Part shown: one piece after another, positions 8,062 to 17,954 of the stretch
How positions within the stretch are numbered: the stretch's first letter is position 1
Layout of the letters: every line of letters starts with the position of its first letter
Assembly: GCF_030733425.1 (NCBI RefSeq)
Contig: NZ_JASHIZ010000006.1
Coordinates: 1-64,000, forward strand
Direction of reading: 5' to 3'
Length of the DNA stretch: 64,000 nucleotides
Source of the DNA: Roseovarius sp. MMSF_3350
Lineage (GTDB): Bacteria; Pseudomonadota; Alphaproteobacteria; Rhodobacterales; Rhodobacteraceae
Position numbers and translations under genes: made by a program
The notes under the pieces: model-generated
What the model saw: the letters and a program-made list of their open reading frames with translations, nothing else
What the model was told of the DNA's origin: nothing
Database searches by the model: none

Positions 8062-9291
8062 ATGTCCGTCGCCGACAGTTACGAACGCCAGATGCTCGAC
8101 CTCATCAATGCCGAGCGCACGTCGCGCGGCCTCGCGCCCCTCACGCTTGAACTGCGCCTGAACGAGGCCAGCGAGGATCACAGCGCCTGGATGGACGACA
8201 CCCTGATCTTCAGCCACACCGGGGTCGACAACTCCAATCCCGGCGACCGGATGCGCGACGCGGGTTTCGTCTTTTCCGGCAACTGGACCTGGGGCGAGAA
8301 CATTGCCTGGCAATCCGAGCGCGGCGCACCGGGCCTCTCGGACGACGTGGTGGACCTGCACAACGGCCTGATGAACAGCCCGGGCCACCGCGCCAACATT
8401 CTCAATCCCGACTTCGAGGTGATCGGCCTCGGCATCGAGACCGGCTTCAACCGCGGCTACGAGGCCGTCTATGTCACCCAGGTCTTCGCCCGCACCAGCG
8501 CGCCGCTGCAGCTCGACGTGGTCGCTAACGACCCGCCGCCGCCGGATGAAAACGGTCCGGACGCCGAACTGATCGGAACCGGCTCCGACAACCGCCTCGA
8601 AGGCGGCGTCGGGAACGACACGCTCATCGGCCTGGGCGGCGACGACACCCTGCGCGGCGAAGGCGGCGCAGACGAAATCGACGCGGGCGACGGCGCCGAC
8701 ACGGTCTATGCGCATGACGGTGATGACGAGGTGAATGGCGGGATGGGCAACGACATGCTCGACGCGGGCAAGGACGCCGACATGGTGAAGGGGGGCGTTG
8801 GTAATGACACGCTGATCGGGGCATCCGGCAACGACACGCTCTCGGGCGGGTCGGGCGACGACTCGCTCGACGGCGGCTCCGGCAAGGACCGCCTGCGCGG
8901 CGGGGCGGGCGACGACATGATCTACGGCGGCAGGGGGTCGGCCAAGGACACGCTGCTCGGCGGGGCCGGGAACGACCTGCTCGACGGTGGCAACGGCAAG
9001 GACAAGCTCATCGGCGAGGCCGGCAACGATGTTCTGCTCGGTGGCGGCGGCGAGGACGTCTTCGTGTTCACGTCCGGCGATGACGACGTACTCGATTTCG
9101 ATCCGTCGCTGGCCAGGGAACGGATCGACCTTAGCGAGACCGCCGCGATCACCAGCTACTGGGACCTCATGAACGGCGGCCATATCTACCAGTCCGGCAG
9201 CGCGACCGTCATTGACGACCTCGACGGCAACACGATGACGCTCCACGATGTCTCGCTCGACGACCTGCAATCGGGCGACTTCATCTTCTGA
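8062..9291 (+). CDS. Secreted CAP-domain protein with RTX calcium-binding repeats
   Basis: 409 residues. A CAP/SCP domain (about 5-145) carries the conserved H51 in FSHTG, E79 in GEN and the SPGHRANIL block with H109. Residues about 172-335 are nonapeptide RTX repeats (GGXGXDXLX type, for example GGAGNDLLDGG). The C-terminal 70 residues (DVFVFTSGDDDVLDFDP) resemble type I secretion targeting ends. There is no N-terminal signal peptide, which fits type I export. No type I secretion genes are in the window. CAP proteins of bacteria have unknown ligands. Confidence 0.92.
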   Translation: MSVADSYERQMLDLINAERTSRGLAPLTLELRLNEASEDHSAWMDDTLIFSHTGVDNSNPGDRMRDAGFVFSGNWTWGENIAWQSERGAPGLSDDVVDLHNGLMNSPGHRANILNPDFEVIGLGIETGFNRGYEAVYVTQVFARTSAPLQLDVVANDPPPPDENGPDAELIGTGSDNRLEGGVGNDTLIGLGGDDTLRGEGGADEIDAGDGADTVYAHDGDDEVNGGMGNDMLDAGKDADMVKGGVGNDTLIGASGNDTLSGGSGDDSLDGGSGKDRLRGGAGDDMIYGGRGSAKDTLLGGAGNDLLDGGNGKDKLIGEAGNDVLLGGGGEDVFVFTSGDDDVLDFDPSLARERIDLSETAAITSYWDLMNGGHIYQSGSATVIDDLDGNTMTLHDVSLDDLQSGDFIF

Positions 9292-9350
9292 GCCTTGCGC
9301 AGGATCCGGGCCCGCCCCCCCGCCTGAAGGCTGGACAAGCGCGCCGCGGT

Positions 9351-9379
9351 TTGCTAGACGGCCACTTCCTGCACTTATG
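9351..9379 (+). promoter_or_regulatory. Candidate promoter of rpsU
   Basis: TTGCTA (9351-9356) and CTTATG (9374-9379) are 17 bases apart, giving a leader of about 25 bases before rpsU. Confidence 0.5.
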
Positions 9380-9395
9380 CAACTTCAACCTAGAA

Positions 9396-9411
9396 AGGTG
9401 GTGACAACCAC
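9396..9411 (+). promoter_or_regulatory. rpsU leader hairpin covering the ribosome binding site
   Basis: GTGGT (9398-9402) can pair with ACCAC (9407-9411) across the loop GACA, directly against the rpsU ATG at 9412. The Shine-Dalgarno AGGTGG is partly inside the stem, so translation could be controlled by opening it. Confidence 0.5.
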
Positions 9412-9618
9412 ATGCAGGTCAGTGTTCGCGACAACAATGTCGATCAGGCGCTTCGTGCCCTGAAAAAGAAACTGCAGCGTGAGGGCGTTTTTCGCGAGAT
9501 GAAGCTTCGGCAACATTTCGAGAAGCCGTCCGAGAAAAAAGCGCGCGAAAAGGCCGAGGCTATCCGCCGCGCCCGCAAACTCGCACGCAAGAAGGCCCAG
9601 CGCGAAGGTCTCCTCTGA
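9412..9618 (+). CDS. rpsU: 30S ribosomal protein S21
   Basis: 68-residue very basic protein of the small ribosomal subunit. It begins [20 protein letters not shown], contains [18 protein letters not shown] and ends in an Arg/Lys-rich helix, typical of alphaproteobacterial S21. A strong terminator follows, so the gene is probably transcribed alone. Confidence 0.98.
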   Translation: MQVSVRDNNVDQALRALKKKLQREGVFREMKLRQHFEKPSEKKAREKAEAIRRARKLARKKAQREGLL

Positions 9619-9653
9619 GACTCGCCGCCAAGGCCACACGCATTGTCATGACG

Positions 9654-9688
9654 ACCCCCGGGCACCCGCTTCGGGGGTTTGTCTTTAT
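9654..9688 (+). terminator. Rho-independent terminator of rpsU
   Basis: ACCCCCG (9654-9660) pairs with CGGGGGT (9672-9678), followed by the T-rich tract TTGTCTTTATTT. Confidence 0.85.
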
Positions 9689-9769
9689 TTCAGGGGGCAC
9701 TCCCCCGTTTTGGAATCAGCCGCCCGCGCCTATATGATGGCGCAACCCGAACCCGTTGAGATCTAGCCG

Positions 9770-10951
9770 ATGACCGATTCTGCGCCCATCACCCAGGATG
9801 TCCTGACCATCCCCCGCAAGCTGCCCGAGGGACCGATCAACCTTGTCGGCCTCACCCGCGAAGCCCTGCGCGACACGCTCGTCGCCCACGGCACCCCGGA
9901 AAAGCAGGCCAAGATGCGCGTGAACCAGATCTGGCAGTGGATCTACCAGTGGGGCGTGCGCGACTTCGCCGCCATGACCAACCTCTCCAAGGCCTACCGC
10001 GCCGAGCTGGCCGAGAAATTCGTCATCGAGATCCCCGAGATCGTCGACCGCCAGGTCAGCGCCGACGGCACCCGCAAGTACCTGGTGCGAATCGCCGGCG
10101 GCCACGAGGTCGAAACCGTCTATATCCCCGAGGAAGACCGCGGCACGCTCTGCATCTCCTCCCAGGTCGGCTGCACCCTCACCTGCTCCTTCTGCCATAC
10201 CGGTACGCAGAAACTGGTGCGCAACCTCACGGCCGGCGAGATCATCGGCCAGGTCATGCTGGCGCGCGACGATCTGGACGAATGGCCCAAGCCCGGCGTC
10301 GGCATGGGCACGGACGGCCCGCGCCTTTTGTCGAATATCGTGCTGATGGGTATGGGCGAGCCGCTCTACAATTTCGACAATGTCCGCGACGCCATGAAAA
10401 TCGCGATGGACGGCGAAGGCATCGCGCTTTCCCGCCGCCGCATCACGCTGTCCACCTCCGGCATCGTGCCCGAAATTCACAAGACCGCGCAGGAAATCGG
10501 CTGCATGTTGGCCGTCAGCTTCCACGCCACCACCGACGAAGTGCGCGACAGGCTGGTGCCGATCAACCGCAAATGGAACATCGCCGCCCTTCTGGACGCT
10601 CTGCGCGCCTATCCCAAGGCCAGCAATTCCGAGCGGATAACGTTTGAGTACGTCATGCTCAAGGACGTCAACGACAGTGACGCGGACGCCCGCCGCCTCG
10701 TGAACCTGATCAAGGGCATCCCGGCCAAGATCAACCTGATCCCGTTCAACGAATGGCCCGGCGCCCCGCACCAGCGCTCCGACTGGGACCGGATCGAGAA
10801 ATTCGCCGACATCATCTACAAGGCCGGCTACGCCTCGCCCATCCGCACGCCAAGGGGCGAGGACATCATGGCCGCCTGCGGCCAGCTCAAATCCGCCACC
10901 GAACGCCAGCGCAAGCCCCGCCGCGAGATCGAGGCCGAGGCCGGCCTGTAG
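9770..10951 (+). CDS. rlmN: 23S rRNA (adenine-C2)-methyltransferase RlmN
   Basis: Radical-SAM enzyme that methylates C2 of A2503 in 23S rRNA and A37 in some tRNAs. The cluster motif CxxxCxxC is at C135, C139 and C142 (CTLTCSFC), followed by [11 protein letters not shown]. The SAM-binding stretch [13 protein letters not shown] and the late catalytic cysteine region (AACGQL) are present. The 393-residue length is normal. Confidence 0.97.
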   Translation: MTDSAPITQDVLTIPRKLPEGPINLVGLTREALRDTLVAHGTPEKQAKMRVNQIWQWIYQWGVRDFAAMTNLSKAYRAELAEKFVIEIPEIVDRQVSADGTRKYLVRIAGGHEVETVYIPEEDRGTLCISSQVGCTLTCSFCHTGTQKLVRNLTAGEIIGQVMLARDDLDEWPKPGVGMGTDGPRLLSNIVLMGMGEPLYNFDNVRDAMKIAMDGEGIALSRRRITLSTSGIVPEIHKTAQEIGCMLAVSFHATTDEVRDRLVPINRKWNIAALLDALRAYPKASNSERITFEYVMLKDVNDSDADARRLVNLIKGIPAKINLIPFNEWPGAPHQRSDWDRIEKFADIIYKAGYASPIRTPRGEDIMAACGQLKSATERQRKPRREIEAEAGL

Positions 10952-11015
10952 GGCGGGGTTCCACCCCGCCTGCCCGCCGACCGCTCGCACACCCCCAAAA
11001 GACTGGAATACCAAT

Positions 11016-11429
11016 ATGGCCCGCGATGTCGAACTGCTTCTCTGCCCCGTCAACCTGCGCCATGTCGAAACCAACACCAACGCCTATGACGAGGCCGTCG
11101 CGATGGCCCGGCGCCGCAATGCCAGGCTCATCGTGGCCACCGTCGCCCCCGAAATGGAGCGGAATCTCAACATCCGCGACTCCGAGGCCTACTGGTCCCA
11201 GCAACTGGCGAAGTTCGTCAAAGACAACCCCGCCGAGGGCGTGGAGGTCGAGACCATCGTGCGCAAGGGCGCGGTGCACCGCCAGATCGTCAGGCTGGCC
11301 TGCGAGCGCAAGGTCGACGTCATCGTCATGAACTCGGCCAACCCCAAGGTGCAGGATTACCTGCTGGGCACCACCGCCAGCCACGTCGTCACCCACGCCG
11401 AATGCTCGGTGTTTGTCGTGCGCGCCTGA
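11016..11429 (+). CDS. Universal stress protein (UspA family)
   Basis: 137-residue single-domain Usp fold. It starts with a beta strand (VELLLCPVNL) and ends with the nucleotide-site region IVMNSANPKVQDYLLGTTASHVVTHAECSV in two adjoining blocks, with the usual C-terminal strand VFVVRA. The G-x9-G[ST] signature is only partly kept, so ATP binding is uncertain. It lies 64 bases after rlmN, with a GC-rich hairpin (10952-10970) between them. Confidence 0.85.
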   Translation: MARDVELLLCPVNLRHVETNTNAYDEAVAMARRRNARLIVATVAPEMERNLNIRDSEAYWSQQLAKFVKDNPAEGVEVETIVRKGAVHRQIVRLACERKVDVIVMNSANPKVQDYLLGTTASHVVTHAECSVFVVRA

Positions 11430-11526
11430 TCTCGCGCGCGCGCAAACGCCCCGGCAAGCTCAAGGTTGCGGTCAGGGATGACAGTGCTAAGTGTCTGACA
11501 AACCAAAGACCAGCACTGGACGATCG

Positions 11527-13767
11527 ATGTTTCTTCTGACCCGTATCCTGTTCGTGGCCGCGCTCGGCCTGGTTTTCCTGGCGCCGGCCAGCGCACAGGA
11601 GGCCGACGTGCCCTCCGCCGAGGCGCAGCAACTTATCGATCTTCTCGAAAATCCCGAGGCCCGCGAGGCGCTGATCCAGTCGCTGCGCGGCGCCGCGGAG
11701 ACCACCACGAACGAGGTCGTCGACCCGGAGGAAGACACCTCCGTCGGGCGCCAGCTGGCCGACTTCACCAAGTCCTTCTTCGAGACCGCTGCCAATTCCA
11801 TCGGTGCCGCCTTCGGCGCGGTCATCGCCCTGCCCAACACGCTCATGGCGCTGGATGGCGGCAATCTCGACGTGCTGTGGGAGGCGCTTCAGGCGCTGGC
11901 CCTCGTCATAGCGGTCACCGTCGCCGCCTACCTTCTGCTGCGCGCCGGGGCGCGGCTGATCTATCGGCGCATGGGCGACAAAGCCCATGACTGGGGCTTC
12001 GTGCGAACGCTTGCCGTGGTCATCGCCACCACCCTCATCGACGTGCTGGTGGTCCTCGCCGCCTGGGGGCTGGGCTATCTCGCCGCGCTCTACTTCTACG
12101 GCGAAACGGGCGTCATAGGCCTGCGTCAGACGCTTTATCTCAACGCATTTCTCATCGTCGGACTGGCCAAGGTGGCCATCCGTGCCGTCCTGTCGCCCAC
12201 CACGCACGAGTTGCGCTTCATCGCGATCTCCGACAAGGCCGCCCGGCGCATGTCGGCATGGTTCAGCAACATCGCCTCGGTCATCGGCTACGGCCAGCTA
12301 CTGATCGTGCCCATCGTCAACCGGCAGGCCTCCTACGCCGCCGGGCGGGGCATCTCGACCCTTCTTGCCTTCGTCGCCATCGCCATGGCCGCCATCCTGG
12401 TGGTCCGCTCACGCAAGGAGGTCACCGGCTGGATCCTCGGCCCCACCCCCGAAGAGCGGCCCAGCGCCCTGCGCTTCATCGCGCGCAACTGGTACATTCC
12501 CGTGCTGCTCTACCTCGCCGGCCTCGCAGTGATCGTGGCCGCCCGGCCCGATGGGCTGATCCTGCCGCTGCTGCTGAACTCGGCACAGGTGGTCGGCATC
12601 ATCGTGCTGGGCATCCTGCTCTCCGGCGGGCTCTCGCGCTTCGCGTCGCGCGGAATGCACATGCCGCTGAACGTCAGCAGCCGCATGCCGACGCTCGAGC
12701 CGCGCATAAACTCGCTTCTGGGTCGCGTGATCCAGGTCGTGCGCATCTTCATCGTGATCGGCGTGCTGGCCTTCGCGCTCGATGCCATCGGCCTCTGGGA
12801 CATCTCCGGCTTCATGCGCAGCGAGTTCGGGGTCCGGGCCGCCGGCGCCATCGTCAGCATCGCGTTCATCCTGCTGACCGGCGCGATCCTGTGGCTGGCG
12901 CTGGTGTCCTGGGTCGACTATCGCCTCAACCCCGAGTTCGGCACCGCCCCCACCTCGCGCGAGATCACGCTACTGACGCTTCTGCGCAATGCGGCGACCA
13001 TCGCGCTCATGGTCATCATCCTGATGTTCGTTTTGGCCGAGCTTGGCGTCGATATCGCGCCGCTCATCGCGTCGGCCGGTGTGCTGGGCCTCGCCATCGG
13101 TTTCGGTGCGCAAAAGATGGTGCAGGACATCATCACCGGCATCTTCATCCAGTTCGAGAACGCCATCAACGTGGGCGACGTCGTCACGCTGGGCGGCACC
13201 ACCGGCACGGTCGAGAAACTGACCATCCGCTCTGTCACCCTTCGCGACCTGCACGCCGTGGTCCACGTGATCCCGTTCTCCTCCGTGGACATGGTTTCGA
13301 ACTACGTGCGCGACTATTCCTACTTCGTCGCGGATGTGGGCATCGCCTACCGCGAGAACGTCAACGAGGGCAAAGAGGCCATGGTCGACGCCTTCGAGGA
13401 ACTGTGCACGACCGAGGCCGGCGAAAACATCACCGGCGAGTTCGAATGGTTCGGGGTGCAGTCGCTGGGCGACAGCGCCGTGGTGCTGCGTGCCCGGATC
13501 AAGACCGTGCCGGGCACGCAATGGGGCATCGGCCGTGCCTATAACGAGATCTGCAAGCGGATCATGGACGAACGCGGGATCGAGATCCCCTTCCCGCACC
13601 AGACCGTCTATTTCGGCGAGGACAAGGTCGGAGCCGCCACCCACCTGCGGCTGGAACATCAGACGGTCGACACCAAACCCGCCGAAACGTCCGACCAGCC
13701 GCCGGCGAAGGACACCAAGAAGACCCCCGATCCCCATCTCGACATGAAAGACGACCCCGACACCTGA
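11527..13767 (+). CDS. Large MscS-family mechanosensitive channel
   Basis: 746 residues with a signal peptide (MFLLTRILFVAALGLVFLAPASA), a periplasmic stretch, around ten membrane segments and a C-terminal MscS domain. The pore helix and beta domain start near residue 490 (GVLGLAIGFGAQKMVQDI, then FENAINVGDVVTLGGTTGTV). Such enlarged MscS proteins protect against hypo-osmotic shock. I prefer the ATG at 11527, which starts the signal peptide, over a GTG at 11491. The last 50 residues are polar and probably disordered. Confidence 0.9.
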   Translation: MFLLTRILFVAALGLVFLAPASAQEADVPSAEAQQLIDLLENPEAREALIQSLRGAAETTTNEVVDPEEDTSVGRQLADFTKSFFETAANSIGAAFGAVIALPNTLMALDGGNLDVLWEALQALALVIAVTVAAYLLLRAGARLIYRRMGDKAHDWGFVRTLAVVIATTLIDVLVVLAAWGLGYLAALYFYGETGVIGLRQTLYLNAFLIVGLAKVAIRAVLSPTTHELRFIAISDKAARRMSAWFSNIASVIGYGQLLIVPIVNRQASYAAGRGISTLLAFVAIAMAAILVVRSRKEVTGWILGPTPEERPSALRFIARNWYIPVLLYLAGLAVIVAARPDGLILPLLLNSAQVVGIIVLGILLSGGLSRFASRGMHMPLNVSSRMPTLEPRINSLLGRVIQVVRIFIVIGVLAFALDAIGLWDISGFMRSEFGVRAAGAIVSIAFILLTGAILWLALVSWVDYRLNPEFGTAPTSREITLLTLLRNAATIALMVIILMFVLAELGVDIAPLIASAGVLGLAIGFGAQKMVQDIITGIFIQFENAINVGDVVTLGGTTGTVEKLTIRSVTLRDLHAVVHVIPFSSVDMVSNYVRDYSYFVADVGIAYRENVNEGKEAMVDAFEELCTTEAGENITGEFEWFGVQSLGDSAVVLRARIKTVPGTQWGIGRAYNEICKRIMDERGIEIPFPHQTVYFGEDKVGAATHLRLEHQTVDTKPAETSDQPPAKDTKKTPDPHLDMKDDPDT

Positions 13768-14068
13768 CGGGGTCGGCGCACCCGCCATGCCCGGCGTTAT
13801 TTAAGCAGAAAATGTTCCGGAAACTTGCGCATTCTCCGGGCGGCACCGTGCGGTCCGTTAACCCGGCAAACCTGCGAAAACGGCACCGTCGCGATACCAC
13901 CTAAATACCGACGCGATACCGACGCGCGATTTCGGTGATCGGGGCGGCGGTTAACCAATCTGTCGGCAATTTGCAGAAATCTTTTCCGCGCCACATTTCG
14001 GGACGATTGTCGCCACTTCGCAGAATTATCCCCGTTTCATCAACCTATTTGTGGAAGGGTAGGAAACG
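13768..14068. other. Intergenic region, no gene seen
   Basis: This 301-base gap is more AT-rich than its surroundings, with several GTTAAC words (13856 and 13949 areas) and direct repeats of CGATACCGACGCG near 13912-13927. It probably holds the promoter of the small gene at 14069. I see no RNA gene or ORF with coding character. Confidence 0.5.
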
Positions 14069-14257
14069 ATGGGACTTGAAACCAAGAACGACATCCGCGA
14101 TTTCGTCATGCGCGAACGCCTCCGCTGCGTCTCGGACCGGGAATGGAAATTCCGGCTGCGCGGCTACGGCTTTGCCATCCGCGACACCGAGCAGGGCCCG
14201 ATGGTCACCTCGCTAACCGGCCGTGGCGATCTCTGCACGCTGGGCGCCGCCGCCTGA
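14069..14257 (+). CDS. Small conserved hypothetical protein (62 residues)
   Basis: A good ribosome binding site (GTAGGAAACG) precedes the ATG. The 62-residue product is mixed charged/hydrophobic (MGLETKNDIRDFVMRERLRC ...) with no signal peptide or membrane segment. I do not recognise the family. The strong RBS and long upstream leader support a real gene. Confidence 0.65.
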   Translation: MGLETKNDIRDFVMRERLRCVSDREWKFRLRGYGFAIRDTEQGPMVTSLTGRGDLCTLGAAA

Positions 14258-14325
14258 TACCGCCGTTACAGGGTTGAATTTCCGCGCCGCACGGTATTCG
14301 CTGTGGCAAAGCGGAAAGGACATCC

Positions 14326-15198
<873 letters not shown>

Positions 15199-15212
15199 AA
15201 AGGCTTAACTTC

Positions 15213-15839
15213 ATGCCTCTAGACCTGTGGCTGACCTTCGTCGCGGCGACAATCGCGCTCCTGCTGATCCCCGGACCGACCGTCTTGCTGGTCCTGTCCT
15301 ACGCCCTCAGTCAGGGCAAGCGAATCGCCGTCGCCTCGGCCACCGGCGTCGCCCTGGGCGATCTCGTGGCGATGACCGCGTCTCTTCTGGGGCTCGGCGC
15401 ATTGGTGCTGGCCTCGGCCACGCTCTTTACCGTGCTGAAATGGATCGGCGCGGCGTATCTGGTCTATCTCGGCATCAAGCTCCTGCGCAGCGCCTCCAGC
15501 GCCGGGCTGGGCCAGGTCGCAACCGGCGCCAAACCCACCAGCGGCGTCTTCTGGCACGCCGCCGCCGTCACCGCGCTGAACCCCAAGTCCATCGCCTTCT
15601 TCATCGCCTTCGTCCCGCAATTTGTAAGCGTCGACAAGGCCTTGGCGCCACAATTCGCCATCCTCATCGCCACCTTCGTCGGTCTCGCCTGGCTCAACGC
15701 GCTGGCCTATGCGCTTCTGGCCGACCGCCTGCGCCAGACCATCGGGCGCCCCTCGGTCATCACCTGGCTCACCCGCGGCGGCGGCGCAGCGCTCGTGGGC
15801 ATGGGCGTCATGACAGCCGCCCTGCGCCGCACCGCGTGA
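15213..15839 (+). CDS. LysE-family amino acid/metabolite exporter
   Basis: 208-residue inner-membrane exporter with about six membrane segments. The N-terminal signature (ALLLIPGPTVLLVLSYALSQ) and NPKSIAFFIAFVPQF are diagnostic for the RhtB/LysE family. The substrate is unknown. It starts 14 bases after mtnP, and its TGA overlaps the GTG of the next gene (GTGA). Confidence 0.9.
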   Translation: MPLDLWLTFVAATIALLLIPGPTVLLVLSYALSQGKRIAVASATGVALGDLVAMTASLLGLGALVLASATLFTVLKWIGAAYLVYLGIKLLRSASSAGLGQVATGAKPTSGVFWHAAAVTALNPKSIAFFIAFVPQFVSVDKALAPQFAILIATFVGLAWLNALAYALLADRLRQTIGRPSVITWLTRGGGAALVGMGVMTAALRRTA

Positions 15840-17116
15840 GCGCCGCGCCCGGCACCGTCCTTGTCCTCGGGGCCGATGGCTTCATCGGCCGCCATCTCGC
15901 CTTCGGCCTGCGCGACGCGGGCTGGCACGTGCTCGCCTGCGCCCGCCGCACCGCGCGCCTGAAACACATGGGTTTCAGCACGTTGCAGGTCGATCTCACC
16001 GACCCCCGGGCCCACGACCCCGCCTTCTGGCGCAACCACCTCACCAGCGTCACCCACATCGTCAACAGCGCCGGCGTCCTCGACGCGCCCCAAGCTATCT
16101 ATACAGCCGTGCAGGTCACCGCCCCCGAGGCCCTCTATTCCGCGTGTCCCGACGCACAGGCCCTGCTGATCTCCGCCGTGGGCATCGACGGATCGGACAC
16201 CGACTTCGCCCGCTTTCGCCACGCGGGCGAGAAAATCGCCTTGGATCATAACGTTACCATCCTCCGCGTCGGGCTTGTTCTGGGCGAGACCTCTTATGGC
16301 GGCTCCTCTCTCGCCCGCGCTCTGGCGGCCCTGCCGCTTGTCACCCCGGTCGTCGGCGACGGCCAGCAGGTCTTCAACCCGATCCACGCCGCCGACCTTG
16401 CCCGCGCCGTCGATCACCTTCTGCACCATCCCCCCGGCCCCGGCCCGCACGACATCGGCGGACCCGAGACGGTGACCCAGGCCGGGATGCTGCAATTCTT
16501 GCGCGCCTGGTTCGGCCTGCCCCCTGCACGCCTGCTACGCCTGCCTGTCAAGCTGGCTGGCTGGATGGGGCGCGTCGGGGATCTCATGCGCCTCGGCCCC
16601 ATCTCCGCCACCTCCGTCGCACAACTCCAGAACGGCATCCTGGCCGACCATGCCAAGCTGACCGAGACCCTGCCGGAGAAACCGCGCGGCTTTTCCACCT
16701 TTCTCGCCGCGCGTCCCGCCGGCACACAAGATCTCTGGCACGCCCGGCTCTACCTCGCCCGCCCGTTCCTGCGCATCGTTCTGGGCCTTCTGTGGCTGGC
16801 CTCCGGCCTATTGGGCCTCTTCCTGCCACGGGCCGACTTTCTGCCCCTGATCCCGGACACGGCCCTGCCCGATACGGCGCTTGTCGCAATGGCCCGCCTG
16901 GGCGGCCTGCTCGACCTCGCCCTTGCCGCCGCGCTCTTTCGCGGCTGGCGCCCCCGCCTTGTCGCCGCGCTTCAAGCCGGGCTGGTGGGGGCCTACACCC
17001 TTGCCTTCACGATCCTTGCCCCCGGCCTCTGGCTTCTACCCTTGGGCGGTCTGCTCAAGAACCTGCCCATCCTCGCGCTCATCGCGATCCACTTCATCCT
17101 CGAAGACGAGCGGTAG
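15836..17116 (+). CDS. SDR-family NAD(P)-binding protein fused to a DoxX-like membrane domain
   Basis: 426 residues from a GTG overlapping the LysE stop. Residues 1-300 form an extended SDR/NmrA-like Rossmann domain (VLVLGADGFIGRHLAFGLRDAG). The C-terminal 120 residues contain four hydrophobic helices (FLRIVLGLLWLASGLLGLFL onwards), matching DoxX-like domains. It is probably a membrane-bound redox protein with an unknown substrate. The following DUF2269 gene is two bases away, suggesting a functional pair. Confidence 0.85.
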   Translation: MSAAPGTVLVLGADGFIGRHLAFGLRDAGWHVLACARRTARLKHMGFSTLQVDLTDPRAHDPAFWRNHLTSVTHIVNSAGVLDAPQAIYTAVQVTAPEALYSACPDAQALLISAVGIDGSDTDFARFRHAGEKIALDHNVTILRVGLVLGETSYGGSSLARALAALPLVTPVVGDGQQVFNPIHAADLARAVDHLLHHPPGPGPHDIGGPETVTQAGMLQFLRAWFGLPPARLLRLPVKLAGWMGRVGDLMRLGPISATSVAQLQNGILADHAKLTETLPEKPRGFSTFLAARPAGTQDLWHARLYLARPFLRIVLGLLWLASGLLGLFLPRADFLPLIPDTALPDTALVAMARLGGLLDLALAAALFRGWRPRLVAALQAGLVGAYTLAFTILAPGLWLLPLGGLLKNLPILALIAIHFILEDER

Positions 17117-17118
17117 AC

Positions 17119-17592
17119 ATGGATCCGTACCTGATCACCAAATGGCTCCATATCCTCAGTTCCACCGTCCTCTTCGGCACCGGCATCGGCACCGCGTTCC
17201 AGATGGTCTGGGCGATGCGCACCGGGAGCGTGCAGACCATCCACTCCGTCGCCTCTGGCGTTGTGGTGGCCGACTGGCTTTTCACCACCCCCGCCGGAAT
17301 CGTTCAACCGCTCACCGGCCTTGCCCTCACCCTCATGGCAGGATTCGACCCGTTCGCGCCGTGGCTGCTGGCAACCTATGCGCTCTACCTTCTGGCTTTC
17401 CTCTGCTGGGCGCCCGTGGTGCGTCTGCAAATCCGCATCCGCGACCTCGCCGCCGACGCGCTGCGCACCGACGCGCCCCTGCCATCGGCCGCGCACCGCG
17501 CCTACCGCATCTGGTTCGCCCTCGGCTGGCCCGCCTTCGCGGCGCTGACATGCGTCTTCTGGCTGATGGTCACGAAACCCGCGCTCTGGTAG
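17119..17592 (+). CDS. DUF2269 family integral membrane protein
   Basis: 157 residues with four membrane helices. It begins MDPYLITKWLHILSSTVLFG with an intramembrane His, followed by ASGVVVADWLFTTPAGIVQP. The family is poorly characterised; members often sit beside SDR-DoxX fusions, as here. It is the last gene of the mtnP group. Confidence 0.85.
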   Translation: MDPYLITKWLHILSSTVLFGTGIGTAFQMVWAMRTGSVQTIHSVASGVVVADWLFTTPAGIVQPLTGLALTLMAGFDPFAPWLLATYALYLLAFLCWAPVVRLQIRIRDLAADALRTDAPLPSAAHRAYRIWFALGWPAFAALTCVFWLMVTKPALW

Positions 17593-17597
17593 ACGTA

Positions 17598-17765
17598 TCA
17601 GCCGTTCTTCTTGATGAATTTCCGGATGAACCCGCGAATTTCCCGTGCGGCGCTGGTGTCCATCTCCTTGCAAAGCTCGATGAACGTGTCGCGGTCGTTC
17701 TTGTTCAGCCGCAGGATCAGCTGGCTGTCTTTCTTCCCGGCTTTCTTGTCGTCACTCTTGGCCAC
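17598..17765 (-). CDS. Small ribbon-helix-helix-like protein (55 residues)
   Basis: A short leftward gene starting at GTG (17765) behind a strong CAGGAGCT ribosome binding site. The 55 residues have a basic N-terminus (MAKSDDKKAGKKDSQ), a strand QLILRL, then helices NDRDTFIELCKEMDT and SAAREIRGFIRKFIKK. That strand-helix-helix order fits the MetJ/Arc fold of small DNA-binding proteins. The stop is six bases from the convergent DUF2269 stop. It diverges from apt (189-base gap) and could regulate it, which is inference. Confidence 0.75.
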   Translation of the reverse strand: MAKSDDKKAGKKDSQLILRLNKNDRDTFIELCKEMDTSAAREIRGFIRKFIKKNG

Positions 17766-17954
17766 GCGAGCTCCTGATTTGCGTTTTCCGTCACCGGCTT
17801 ACCAAGGTATATACAAAGCATATGCAGCCTTGGCAAACCCTCTTGCATTTCAACTCCTTGCACGCCGAAACCCCGCCTATCTCAGCCAAACCTTGCGATT
17901 TTGCGCCAGTTGCGCCAAACGACAAGGCGGACAGGCCCAACCGGAGACCCCGCC

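Noticed and set aside
10952..10970. GGCGGGGT/ACCCCGCC hairpin after rlmN as a terminator
   Set aside because: No T-run follows; a short GC hairpin alone is not sufficient, so it is mentioned only in the neighbouring gene entry.
11491..11526. GTG start 12 codons upstream for the MscS-type channel
   Set aside because: The ATG at 11527 begins a clean signal peptide; the extra residues are polar and would displace it.
13768..14068. Possible CtrA binding sites at the GTTAAC words
   Set aside because: The half-sites are not at the TTAA-N7-TTAA spacing, and similar words are expected by chance in an AT-richer gap.
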